Assembly (NCBI GenBank): GCA_009760855.2
Contig: WPIO01000019.1
Location: 1,481,001 to 1,545,000, forward strand
DNA: 64,000 nucleotides
Origin: Cristatella mucedo
Taxonomy: Eukaryota > Bryozoa > Phylactolaemata > Cristatellidae
Direction of reading: 5' to 3'
A program made the position numbers and the translations under genes. Shown piece after piece: positions 1 through 10,980 of the stretch. Each line of letters starts with the position of its first letter. Position 1 is the stretch's first letter. Below the pieces are notes generated by a model. It saw nothing but the letters and a program-made list of their open reading frames with translations. It had not been told where the DNA came from and made no database searches.

Positions 1-605
1 ATTTAAAAAAATGTTTGCGATAGAAGTAACTTATGATTCTGTATTAGATTACCGAGAAAATAAAGAAACTTATGGGTCAGGGATTAACTTTATCTATTGA
101 CGAAACAGCATGTCAAAGGAAAAGAGACATATCCTCTTCAGTGACTTGAGTTTTTGAGTGATGTCATTTGTCGGTCAACGCAAGCAGTACCCAGGAACAC
201 TTTCGGTTTACATGTTCTGGGCATTGCAAAATGTCGGAGGCTGTACAGACGCAGCTGGTGGCTTTAAAATATTTGTTGCTTTTGATTTGGCTATTAAATG
301 GACTCAATGACATGGTTGCTTTTGGTACAATATGATACTTGTTTGGATGTACCTGTACATGAAGCATGGCAACTAAATATGAATGCTACCCTTACAATTT
401 GGCATATAAAAATGCACCTAACTTGAATCCAAGTCATGCCCTGTGGGCCGAGGTCCAAAAGCCAACAAATGATGTTAAGAGTAAAAGCATCGTCCTAATT
501 TTCCTGTTACGCCAGCCTTTTGCAACCAAAAGTAGCTTAATTAGGGATGTTGATATTTCATCAATTTTGTTTGATTTCGGTGGTTCATGAGCAAGGACGA
601 CATAA

Positions 606-835
606 TAGTAATAATAATAATAATAATGCACTTGATAAAGCTCCCCCAACGAACTCAATCTATTTCTAGGCGCTTTACATTTGCTGCAAAGGGAAACGCG
701 ATTGAATGGTGAGTAATATCATGCTTGATAAGCAACATGAAAAACATGGTTAGGGGTGGCAAGCACAGGGTCAGCATGTAAGTGTGGTTAGTGGCAGCAT
801 GCACGGTGTCAGCACGCATACGCACAACATCCAAA
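606..835 (-). mobile_element. LINE-A 3' end (truncated copy)
   Basis: An (ATA)n run is followed, read on the minus strand, by the LINE-A terminal hairpin (AAAGCGCC...GGCGC type) and about 180 bases of its 3' untranslated region. That region includes the recurring 'catggttaggggtg' and 'gcatgcacggtgtcagcacgcat' blocks seen in the copies near 26.1 and 40.0 kb. No coding part remains. Confidence 0.8.
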
Positions 836-1094
836 ATTCCATTCATACCCTGTCTCGGACACACGAAATTTGCTAGAAGTAGGAGCATCTGATACAATTG
901 ACTCAGTTTCTTGTCTAATGAAACTGGAAACACTCAAGAATTTTAACGCTGGTGCTTTTTTCTTCAATAGATGTTACTGAATATCTTAATCCTGTGGTTT
1001 TGACTGAAGCATTAATTCTGTGTTACTGATCGTGTTTTATTTGGTCGTGGTACCCCTTTGCTCTATGACAATTCGCTGGAGTTTGTGTTAATAT

Positions 1095-2235
1095 TAATTA
1101 TAATAATAAGTAAGCATTCTTATAGCCCTCCAAGAGACTTAAATTTCTTTCTATGCACTTTACAAATGCATGAAAGGAAGCATTTCATAGGTTAGTACTA
1201 ACAAGCATAGTGTCAGCACGCATAGACATTTAAAATACAATTCTTGTGCGTCCAGATAGGACTTAAACCAATGCAGTGCAGAGCCAGTGATTGATACTGA
1301 GAGATTGTAGGCACGGATCTGGAGGACCTAGTGATAAATAATATCCAACGTTGGCAAGAGATCCAGCAGAACTAGAAGAGACACTGCGTAAATTAGCATT
1401 ATTGAAAGGTTGTCATACACTCACCGGAAGAACTAACTTCGTGATTTGCTCTAAATCCTTTGAGGAATTGTATCGCTAGATTAGAGGTTTATATGTAAGA
1501 GTTTAGCCGGTCTGCTCCTACTCGTTCCAATGTCTTTGATAGGATCGGCAATAGGAAGACTATGTGGAAGTTACTTAAGTTCTAGTGATCTAGTTCTGAG
1601 TTCTTAATGAGTGACCAAGCACCCTAAGCAAACTCTTTGACTTACGTAGGGACATGACCTGACACCAGCAATGTATTTATTATGTTAGTTATGCAGGTGC
1701 TACGTTTTCTTGCTCAACAGCAAACACAAGGCTGGTACCACATTCTTAAGGTTGTATATTGGTGCCGAGAAGTCCATATCTACAATATAATTCATTCGTA
1801 ATCATTCCTAAGAGAACTTGATCCCTCCCTAACCAGGTACTTCACACATCTGAATACACAATTCTGGACCTCAGAAACAGAATGATAGGTGTGCTGCAAT
1901 TAGCTGCAGCTAGTAGCTAGAAGCCTGGAAGTGCTGCCTAACCATCACTAGTCAGGGCAGCATCAAGCATAGGCACCTCAGAGAGCAGGAGACAGGTATG
2001 TGATCTCGAGGACTAGTGATCTTCTTAGACTGGGAGATAAACTTCGAGATGAGGTCACTAGTGGCAGGCAGTGGACAAGGAGATAAAGCAAAGAACAATG
2101 AGTGAGGATTCTAACAGGGATCTTATATTGGGGGGGGGTGGACTCTCTCTGATCTTATCGATCTTGCTAGCAAAGAAGCCTGAGAGACGATCTGCTGTGC
2201 TGCTTGCAACGACATGAAAGAATCATAGTGTGATA
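1095..2235 (-). mobile_element. Degenerate LINE-A copy with internal deletion
   Basis: On the minus strand a LINE-A tail (1095-1226) runs directly into sequence resembling the reverse-transcriptase region of the copy at 27.9-28.8 kb. Matching blocks are the 'cagtgcagagccagtgat' stretch at 1270-1290, the 'tatgttagttatgcagg' stretch near 1680, and the 'ggactctctctgatctt' stretch near 2140. The segment between tail and reverse transcriptase is missing, so this is an old internally deleted copy. No open frame survives. Confidence 0.6.
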
Positions 2236-2960
2236 GTATGGGAGTAGCTTCCTAAATACACTTGCAAGCTTGCAAATAAGAACTATTCCAGGTCGCATCT
2301 ATAAATCCTAGCTAAAGCTAGGTCTAGCTTACATTAGAATGAGATGGGTTCAAAATTACTGACGTCAACCATTAACTATCTCCTTTACCGCTTCCCAGGT
2401 CAGCATATGACCTATTGGTCCTAGCTGCAGCTAGGATCACTAGGTCAGATGCTGAGAACAGCTAAAGGATCGTGTATTCCAGACATTCCAATTACCAACC
2501 TAAGGCAGCACTTGAATCTCTAGCAGCTATGCTAATTTCCAGCAACAGTGGCAGCCTCGGCTGTAAAGCAGTATGGAGTCGATAACAGTCCAGTTAAGCC
2601 GTGACTACCTAAAGAATTTGTTGCCAAATCTATGCAAGCAGAAGAGCATTGTGCAAAAACAATGACAGCAACCGAGCATTGTGCAAAAACAATGACAGCA
2701 ACCCGTTTACTATATACGTGTAATATATGTACATGCCACATTAACTTGGCCAATGATATTGGCAGCATAAGTTGATATCTAAATGTAGAGGAATGCTGGC
2801 TAGTGCCACAATTAAAGAAATGCTATACGTGGCATACAAAAAAGTCATACATATATAGCTGCAAAAAGATGAAATGTTCAGAGGATCCTGCACAACATCG
2901 TGCACTAAATCTTGTCTAGTGGAATGTTGCAGCGGTGGACAGCCACCATAGGCACCCTGC
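2236..2960. other. Unassigned AT-rich stretch left of the Ly6 gene
   Basis: I see no recognisable gene. It should include the 3' flank of the minus-strand Ly6 gene, but no clear AATAAA was found on the minus strand close to the stop. A short tandem duplication lies at 2644-2703. Confidence 0.4.
2644..2703. repeat. Two perfect tandem copies of a 30-bp unit
   Basis: The unit at 2644-2673 begins gagcattgtgcaaaaac and is repeated without change at 2674-2703. Perfect identity indicates a recent duplication. Confidence 0.9.
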
Positions 2961-3076
2961 AGTGATGGTATTTGCATTCAACTGGTATTGTGCTCCCACA
3001 GACAAGCGCCGGCAGGCGTTGCCTCGGCAGGTCTAGGCTGTTTCTGGTCGCCGGCTGGTCGAGCAGGTCGATCAAC

Positions 3077-6000
3077 TCAGGCACACGTGCTGCTCAACAG
3101 CAGGACAAGTGCCAGCAACGACAGCAGCAGCACATCAGGCCTGGTTCCGTGCAGCGAGTGGCCGTCGTTGCATCCGTTGCTGCCGCACGTCAGCACACAA
3201 GCTCTGTATATACGGTCATGGTCAGGGTAGCCCACGTACTGACAGATGTTGCTGAAGTCCCTTGACGAACAGAAGCGCTGAGTTCCGACGACACCTACAA
3301 GACGTTAAGCAGCAATCGGAGGATGCGTATAGAGGGTTGCAACAAGGGTGATCAGTGCCTCTAGCAACAAGAGTGACCAGTCTCTTTTTGCTGGCTGTGG
3401 CAAGCAACAGGACAGAAACCAACCGGAACGGTGCTTTCTGAACACACAGAACAGCCGTCGTAGGCAGACTGCAGAGATCTAGGTCACGCACAAACACAAT
3501 CTCGTGACCGAGATAAACAAGGTTTCGGGGCTTAATTGCAATCAAACCTCACCATGACCACACTTCTTTGGACTGTTTGTCTTTCAAAATATCTAGGAAG
3601 ACGGCAGGGTTAATTCAATGACTAGAAGAGACAGTCAAAAAGATCTCAGCAGCCTACGGCCGGTCTCTTTTTTTTTAATAGATACAGAGGGTGCACTGCT
3701 TATTTGCCCACTGAGCTGCTGATCCCAATGCATTGCAGGGTAATGCTTCCAGTAAATCTGAGGCATACTAACTGACCATACATTGCTTAGCATATTGACT
3801 AGGGTATGACAACTAGTGGTGCTATCTAATAGGTTGAGGGGTTGTGGAGCTCTTGAACAAAGCCTAATTACAAGCCAAAGCACACAAACACATACCACAT
3901 ACAGCGCTGTCATAATAACTCGGTGCAACCTTGGGGTCAAGATACAACCTCAAATTGTTTAGCAAGTTATGGACTGCCAGCCAATAACATTTCACCAAAG
4001 CAAAGTATTCAAATGATTCATCAATATTTGTAACAAATCGTGAAAGGCTACTGCCTTGGTTTCCTTTCGAGGTGAAAAAAATATGCAAAATGACCATGTT
4101 TTCAAGTGTCTGGGAGGCTTTCTAGTTACCAATGTAGTCGCAATTTCTGAAGGATATTATTTTGCGGTACCACTTAAATGTAGGTACTTGGAAGTAAGAT
4201 TTAACGAGTATACCAAGTATTAACCTCTCTAAAAATGTAAAAATCTCAAAAATCTTGTTGGGCATTTTCTCAGCAATCATCAGGGGTTTGAAAAACAATA
4301 AGCCTGACTGACATGGTTCGAAATGATGCAAGAAATCGATGATGGGTAGAAAGGCAAACTAACCCAAAGCATTCTCTGATCAACAATGAAATAGATCATT
4401 CCTTTATGTTGTTTCCGAAGTATTAACTCACTCAGTTTACCAAATACATGAACCGAATTGACATACCTTCTCAAAATCTCAGAAACCTTTGTAATGCATG
4501 CAGATCACCATGGTTGTGGCATCTCTGGTGTTTTACAAGATGTCTAAAGTAGTTGTATATGGTAACCGAGCTCTTTTTCCATCAAGAATCGTAGCCGGCT
4601 GGTTTCTCACTCAAACTGTCCTATCAATTTCCGGTATAGTCCCGCACCAGGTCTGGCCTACGTGCATGAGCAAAACGGATGCCTCAAACCATGACCTTTC
4701 ATGAAGAAGTGCCGGACACTGTCGAAGAGATACATTTTTCGAGACGAGGACCCTTTTACACACTCACTACATCTTAATTCGCCTTGTTTTAAGTGTAGTG
4801 TCAAAAGCTGGTCTTCAAAAACCAAAATCACAACTGTTTCCAAACGCACGAGAACCCCTCCCAAGCAACATAGTTATGAATGTGTTTTTCACACCTAGTA
4901 CGCTAACCAAGGTGGCAGGCAGCACGTACAATTTGTAACATGTATTGCTTCCTCACATCACTAGTACCTTGTTATAGTACTTTTTGCCTTAATTTCGTAA
5001 AGCACTGTAATAATAAATTTGTTATAGCACCCTCAAAGAACTACATTTGTTATAGCACTCTCAGAGAACTCAATCTCTTTTAGGGACTTTATATTTGCTG
5101 CAAAAGCACTGTGATGTTTGAGATATGAGCTGATTCCTGTGGTGCAAAGAGCTCTTGTGCCAGCATAGCATTTGCAAAGTGCCAAGAAAGAAAATTAGTT
5201 CTGTGAGGGTCCTACACAAATGTCATTATTATTATTATTATTATTATTATAATTATTATTACTCACACTATATTATTATGGCTGCCTAAAATGGCCATAT
5301 GAACATAAAAGTTCGGTATGTGGTATTACAAAAAAAGATTATTGCAACACTCTGTAATCTTGCATGGTATATACAATAAGCCTTCGTAAAATGAAAGCAG
5401 TGTCATAGCAAGTTAGCACTAAAACCAAGTTACAGCATTATGATCAGCAATCATCTGTCGGACCCATTCAGGCATAGAGCACACTAAGCTGTAGCAAAAG
5501 ACAGGAATCCTCAATCTCTTCCAAACGCCCTGCAAACTTGAGAAAAGTCTTCAGATGGTCTTCAGACGAGTCTTCATATGCGATACGATACATGCCTTGT
5601 GTTCTAAGCCATCTATCAACTTCTTCCCAGAGACTATGAGACTAAGAGTTGTACTATGCATTGTAACGTCGTGGAGCAGTTATAACAAACGTCTTGCATC
5701 ATGATCCTAGATATCCTATGCAAGACACCTAGCCTGAAGCTACAAAAGCATGTCCAGGTCATGACCCATTTGCTGCTAAATCTCAGTCTTCCACAAACTA
5801 ATTATCTTTGAAACCTGAATTGGGACGACGATGTGTCTACACCTCAAAGCTTGGCTCTTAGTCAAGCCTGTCTTCGCAACTGTAGTGACATGTGGGAGCC
5901 AGGTCTCGGCATGACCTAAGGTACCGGTTGTAGCCATCTTTTTTCAGGCTGTACCTAATCGTAATCTCACCAAGTTGCAATTGTTTAGCAATTGCATGGT

Positions 6001-9000
6001 TACGTAGTCCTGTTTGACGAAAGGTCCACAATTGGTACTTTGCAAAGGCACCTAACACCCAAGTACAGCGATTGGGAATAACATGAGGTAAAGAAATGAG
6101 AATAGGCTGAGGCACTGGTGAGAGGCACCTGGCCTCGCGCCAGGCAGGGTTACGAAAGCGCACTCATAATTTCTCTAAGCTACGAACTGGTAGGTAGTAC
6201 ACCAGCCAACTCTCAGCGGTTGCCTACAGCGGTTCACCTTCGGCGAAAGTGGGAAGTGCAGTCTCAGCATTAACTGACGTTGCAAGCAAGGATACCACAG
6301 CAGCCATAGGCAGCATTCGGGTTTAAAACTGAACTTGCCTCTGGCAGGGGCATTTCCAGAAAGAGCTCCGAGAGCACAGGCCAACAGTAGTAAAAGCCTG
6401 GGGAGCGCTGGACACCGAGCTACGGCCCACAAAGAGTCGGAACTGCCCGAGCCTGAACTCTGGCTGAAGCAGCAGCCTGCCCACACACCCCCACTCGATC
6501 CTCCTCCTCCTCCTCGAGCATGCCAGTCTGTCGTTAACCAGGGAGCAAGCGGAAGCAAGCCGTGCGTCGCCTGCCTCGAGCCTCCACACTGCACGAGGCC
6601 TGACAGTACGAGGCCAGAAGTATTCTCCAAACCATCAGCATCTGAGCGACCATGCAGCCAGCCAAGCAGTCCTCCGATACGCTCTGCCAGAGCCTCGGCC
6701 TCGCTTTTCTCCTTCCCCTGCCAGTTCTTAGTGACGGATCGCGATTGAATAGTGTCGGCGCGACATGCGCCGGGAAAGGCTGCGGTGATTCCTCAACTGT
6801 GCTGCCCGGGCAACCCCATCCCCCTGGCTCAGTTGGTCGATTCGGAGCGAATAACTAATCTGCACCAGTCCTTCGCCGGTGTGACTTCGCCGACCCCCGG
6901 CGGCTCGTTTTCAGAGACTCGGAGCAGCGCTCACAGAACACAAGCTGCAAGCTGAGCGGTGCCGCAGCAACGGGCACAAGAATGGCACGCTCGTCAGCAT
7001 ACACAGGACAAGAGTGCAATTGCACTCGGAGCAGCGTGCTGGCGCCAGCAGCACGTCGACACCGGCTCGATCGACCGCACCTCCGAATAAGCCTGTCGTC
7101 TTGACGCAATATTTCGCATCGTCCACGGTGCACGTCGTTGCCTGCAGGTACCTCGCGGACGAGTCGGTGTCGAGCCATTCCAGGCACTCCGGATCCGTGG
7201 CCGAGTTGCATTGAAAGCAATCGAGGCCGCCGGCGCCTGCAGCAAGCCAGGCAGCGCTCAGCACGAAAAGCGACATCCGACCGCTGGCGGCAGGCTACGA
7301 GTGCGAGTGCAGTTCGTGCGCGGCGGCCATCCAAAAGGCATCCAACAGCATCGAGCACGCTCAGCGAGGCGCCCGACAGGCTTCGGCGCGAAGCCTGGGC
7401 TCCGGGCGGCGCGGAGCGTGCAGATCGTGGCAGATCCGGCGGCAGCAGCAGAGCAGACGGCCGAGCCGAGGCAACTGCTCGCCACGAGCGCTCGGCGGGT
7501 TGCGCACACGGGTCACGGGTTCATTCCTGTCTCTCTTGCGCCTCGGTCTTTCGTCGATGCTTGCGACAAAATTGCACGAGCGCCGCACACCGCATGAGAG
7601 CGGGCCCGAGCACCGAGCCCGAGAGCCCAGGTTCACGCGGCGCTCATTCTTCCCGGCGCGATGTATCGTGGTGGCAGCAGCATAACCAACCGGCTGTGCG
7701 AAGCAAGAGCTGCCCGATGCTCACAGCCACGTGACGTGCCCACGCATCACTGTCGCGTGGCATAAACATTTTGTTGACCACCCAACTCATGCCGTCCTCA
7801 GACGGGGAAGGGGCGCCCGAGTCATTTCAATCTTTTTTTCTTCTGGCAAGCCTCTACTCTGCGACTATGACTCGTCGAAGTAGCAGGCAGACTAGCTATT
7901 ACCTTTCCACCGAGCGACACACAGCGCAAGAGCACAGGGGGGCCGCTGTCGAACGAGCTGATTTAAAGGCAGCTGCCTGCCCAGAGCCCGGCCACCGCAC
8001 TACGCTAGCCGAAATCGGCGGAGGCAGCACAAGTGGTGCTGCCCTGGGCTGGCACAGGCGGTCAGGTCAGCGAGTGCCCTCGCGCTTCGGTGGCGTGCCG
8101 GCTAGCGGCGGATGCACCTAGGCAGGATACGATTGGTATAGCGTAAAAAGAAGGAATCGAAACCAATACAGCTGGCTGATCTCGAAAGCAGAACGCGGTC
8201 GGATGTCATTATTCCGCAGCTGAAATGGATAGCAGCCTCGAACAATTGGAGAAATGGTCAAGCTTTACAGCTGCCATTGAACCCAGAGGCCCCATACTAC
8301 TCACTTCCTCGACCGGCCTATCAAGTCAGCCGCGCTTCTCTCACTTTCTCCTAGTTGCTTGAAATGAAGTCCGTCGGTTACTGCATACGCACCGAAGGCC
8401 GCTTAGGCTTTGAGCGACGCAACACCTATTTAGCCGTTGGTGAGGTGAGTTGACGATGGAGATACATAGGATGGGGCTTCCTCTAGCTGTCTGACTGTGT
8501 GGAGGCCAAGTCATGGCCTAGCTGCTTATTAACTCGCAAGGCAAAAAAACCAGCAGCTACACGAAAGTCCGCGCTGCGAATGTGGCCACAGCGCCAGCAG
8601 CAGGTCGCTTAAAGGACGGCGCTTAAAACGGCTATTACCACTCTCAGAAAAGTCGCACCTGCGCCAGTACCACAAGCGCCAGCGCTGCCGCTACCAAGGT
8701 GCGTCTCGCGTACGCACGCAAGCCTGTAGGTGGAAAATGCACAGCTCCACAAGCTTCGCCCCTGCCGATGGGGCAGTGCTAACTGAGCGGGTACGTAGCC
8801 CTCGCCGCCGCGCGGTGAGCAGTTACGACTGAGGAGGACGACGACGACGACCGACGACCGTCGACAGAAGCAGCAAAACCGCCCGAGAACGTACAGGGGG
8901 AATTGGACAGGTGCCGCGCAGCCCACGTAAAAGGAATCCGACGCGCGTGCGCTCGCGCGGCTAGATTTAACGAGGCAAGAGGCCAGGCCGACTCCTCGGT

Positions 9001-9104
9001 CTCGGAGGACTGAACCGTCGGGCAGCTCAAGCAGCGATCCAAAGTAGGTCATACATTGGCTTACCTGTGGCGAGAAAACAAATGACGGTGAGCACAGGGA
9101 GCAT
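3077..9104 (-). CDS. GPI-anchored Ly6/uPAR (three-finger) protein, 3 coding exons
   Basis: Exon 1 is 9104-9065, exon 2 is 7236-7081 and exon 3 is 3294-3077. The donors are CACAG|GTAAGC and GGAG|GTGCGG; the acceptors are TTGCTGCAG and TCTTGTAG. Both introns are phase 1 and the joined reading frame gives 137 residues. Exon 1 encodes a signal peptide, MLPVLTVICFLAT, and its ATG has A at -3. The mature part starts at LDCFQCNSATDPEC and continues through KYCVKTTGLFG. It then reads VVGTQRFCSSRDFSNIC, and the Ly6 signature ends as LTCGSNGCND. The C-terminus is hydrophobic (LLLSLLALVLLLSS), as expected for GPI attachment. The family consists of small disulfide-rich surface proteins. Relatives in insects (quiver/sleepless, boudin, crok groups) act in channel regulation or septate junctions. 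The exact orthologue is not assigned. An alternative start at 7276 in exon 2 would give the same length but a poorer signal peptide. Confidence 0.88.
3935..4180. repeat. Dispersed repeat, copy 1 (related to 38.1 kb)
   Basis: This segment shares blocks in the same order with 38110-38385: 'aacctcaa', 'tcaatatttgtaacaa.tcgtgaa', and a 'gaaggaaat/gaaggatat' block followed by 'ttttg..gtaccac/agaaccac'. The divergence suggests an old interspersed element of unknown class. It lies just downstream of Ly6 exon 3 in plus-strand terms, inside intron 2. Confidence 0.5.
4181..5005. other. Intronic sequence without recognised content
   Basis: This is part of Ly6 intron 2 (7080-3295). Only short chance reading frames are present. 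I see nothing conserved in it. Confidence 0.4.
5010..5260. mobile_element. Two LINE-A tails in opposite orientation
   Basis: A minus-strand LINE-A tail (5010-5115, partly duplicated: the 'atttgttatagca' block occurs twice) is followed by a plus-strand tail (about 5175-5222) ending in (ATT)n at 5223-5256. Both are worn. They sit in Ly6 intron 2. Confidence 0.55.
5261..5857. other. Intronic sequence, possible remnant of the Tc1-like element
   Basis: On the minus strand this is downstream of the Tc1-like helix-turn-helix relic. A stop-free minus-strand patch near 5640-5470 reads roughly EEVDRWLRTQGMYRIAYED, but I do not recognise it. No confident gene. Confidence 0.3.
5858..6110 (-). pseudogene. 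Tc1/mariner-like transposase N-terminal relic
   Basis: The minus-strand frame contains a helix-turn-helix stretch, FRQTGLRNHAIAKQL, then ITIRYSLKKDGYN and CHYSCEDRLD before a stop. The order matches the start of Tc1/Tc3 transposases: a recognition helix of 'GLSxxxIAxxLG..xxTVxxxL' type, then an 'xREDR' motif. The DDE catalytic part is not visible and no inverted terminal repeats were found, so this is a dead fragment. It lies inside intron 2 of the Ly6 gene, on the same strand. Confidence 0.55.
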
Positions 9105-9950
9105 GTTGAGATATCTATAGTCCATGCATTAACTTGGCTGTCCGGAGCACTCGGTGCGCCTGAAAGACCGCTCGCCTTTGCAACGAAGCAGCCGTTGGGC
9201 AGCTACCCCAACGCAGGCTCTTCTAGTGCGGTACCCGTAATGGTGGGACTCGCTACATCGGTCGCGAATTCGTCGGCGGTAGATGAGTGGGTGGATGGGT
9301 GGGGTGGTAGGAGAGGGAATATTTGGGCCGGTAGTATGCCTGCCTTGCCTAACCTAAAAGCTGGCATTTCTCTGCTTTAGCCCTGCGCTTCAGCTGAAAA
9401 TGAGCCTTGGTATGCATTATAGTTGTGCGCGGCACTACAGCGGCCGCTCGGGCGCCGATCCTGTTGGCGCCCAACCGGATCGTATCTGCCTGCGCCTTAG
9501 CCCAGGGTTAAGTTAGTCGCTCTTTTTCACGACTCTGGTAGTGCGCTTAAGTCGTGCGGCGGTCCATCGTGTATCGCCCGCTTCGGGCGGTGGCGATAGC
9601 CGTCACTGCTCCTTCAGCCTTGACCTTATTTGGCATAACTCGCGGGTGGCCCGCTGCGATCTTCGATAAAGCATCGTTGCCGGCGAGCGCGCTCCTGTTA
9701 TCGAGCAGTCTGTATTGGACGCATTTTCCAACACTTGCAAACAGTAATACCGCCGCACCTCTGGTGCAAGAGAAACTACGGAGCGCGTTGTTTCCCTCTC
9801 GACCTTGCCCCCTCCTTCCCGTTCCAGGCAGGCTCCTAGACGCGCGGCTGCCTCAGGGCTAGCGCAGGAAGAACGATAGCTCCATTTCTCATCGCTACAC
9901 ACATAACAAAATCGCAGCTTTAAGCGATCTCACTTGAGCAGGGGGACGCC
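6300..9950. other. GC- and CpG-rich block around Ly6 exons 1 and 2
   Basis: Base composition rises sharply here, with many CpG and CpG-containing runs, and it spans Ly6 exons 2 and 1 and the sequence upstream of exon 1. It probably holds the Ly6 promoter, upstream of 9104 on the minus strand. Several long reading frames in this block (for example 7138-7734, 6335-6748 and 8609-9052) are expected from the low stop-codon frequency of GC-rich DNA and show no recognisable domain. Confidence 0.5.
8330..8425 (+). mobile_element. LINE-B 3'-end fragment
   Basis: The blocks 'cttctctcactttctcctagttgcttgaaatgaagtc' (shortened here) and 'caccgaaggccgcttaggct' match the conserved 3' region of LINE-B found near 21.6, 36.1 and 40.6 kb. 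The copy lies in Ly6 intron 1. Confidence 0.6.
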
Positions 9951-10051
9951 GTTTTTGCCAGGTGCCAAAAAACCTAACTGCAGTACTGGAGCGGCGCGCC
10001 TTCGGCGCTGACTTTTGGCGTCGGTTCCTTAGCTATGCAGGCTACTATAAA

Positions 10052-10132
10052 CTAAACTATAATGCATTTGTATGGCGCCCCAAGAGAACTTGATCCATAT
10101 TCAGGCGCTTCATATATGCCACGAGCTAGGCT
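10052..10132 (-). mobile_element. SINE-B 3' half
   Basis: Read on the minus strand it gives GTGGCATATATGAAGCGCC, then AGTTCTCTTGGGGCGC, the SINE-B tail that also ends LINE-A. The tRNA-like head is missing or degraded. Confidence 0.65.
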
Positions 10133-10507
10133 ATCACGTTTTAGAAGTAGGCGATAATTCTTTTTTTTTAGGCGCTAAAGAGCTAACGGTTGTAGATGAG
10201 TCTGAAGAGACCTGCCTGCCTGCCGCACGGTGGCTCGCAGCTTCCCAAGCTCTCTGGAGGCGGAGGCACCGATTTCTGTCTAGACTAAAGGCACGCGGCA
10301 CGCCAGCGTGGCTCGATGCAGGCTCGCTGAGCCGAGCTCTCCCCCCCCCCACTTTTAGCTGGGCGACTGTTTTTGGACGGGCAAAGCAGCCCTCTTGAGC
10401 CTTGCACCTTCGGAGCATAGTTTCAGGCTCCTCACGTGGGCGGGGGGGGGGGTGGCGGCGGCGGCGGCTTGCGGGCAAACATTTCCGCTTTAGACTGAGT
10501 CTGCAGA

Positions 10508-10668
10508 TACGAGCTGATTTAACAGCCTCATTTGTATGGCGGCAGAAGAGCCTGGATGGCCATCGCTTGCAGCTGGCGATAAAGGATCGCCCACTGCAGG
10601 ATTCGAAGCCACGAACTCGATCGTGAAGAGCGAGCACCTTACCTCTTAGGCTATCACGGCCTGCATGT
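10508..10668 (-). mobile_element. SINE-A, tRNA-derived
   Basis: The minus strand starts with a pol III A-box-like TAGCCTAAGAGGTAAGG and a B-box-like GCTTCGAATCC. It continues with the shared 'gggcgatcctttatcgcc' body and ends in GAGGCTGTTAAATCAGCTC. Eleven relatives occur in the window. Confidence 0.8.
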
Positions 10669-10805
10669 TTTCGTCTAGCAGCGGACAGGAGCCGTAGGCC
10701 ATCGAAAACGATGCATCGAAATCGTATTTTCTTTAATCCGAATTGATGTGTGCCACAACATTTCGCACCACTTTGCTCACGCGTTAAATAAATAAATAAA
10801 TAAAT

Positions 10806-10980
10806 AAATCCTAGCTGATTAAAAAGCCTCTTTTTGTATAGCGACAGAAGAGCCTTTACGGCTATCACCACCGCTTGCAGTGGCGATAAAGAATCGCCCA
10901 CCGCAGGAATCGAACCCACGACCTCGGGACCGAGGTCGTGAAAGCAACCGCCTTACCTAGTGTGCCATCACGGCTCTCAC
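10806..10980 (-). mobile_element. SINE-A, hairpin-bearing variant
   Basis: Same body and 3' end as the neighbour at 10.5 kb. Its head contains a perfect inverted repeat, CACGACCTCGG-x-CCGAGGTCGTG, between the A and B boxes. A (AAAT)n run at 10788-10808 sits at its 3' side on the minus strand, consistent with a target or tail repeat. Confidence 0.85.

Noticed and set aside
7081-7276. Ly6 gene starting at the Met codon at 7276
   Set aside because: An in-frame stop lies just upstream, the signal peptide is weak, and an acceptor (CTGCAG) within this frame fits in phase with a better signal-peptide exon at 9104-9065.
10134-10919. 261-codon minus-strand frame
   Set aside because: It runs through two SINE-A copies and low-complexity sequence; no domain.
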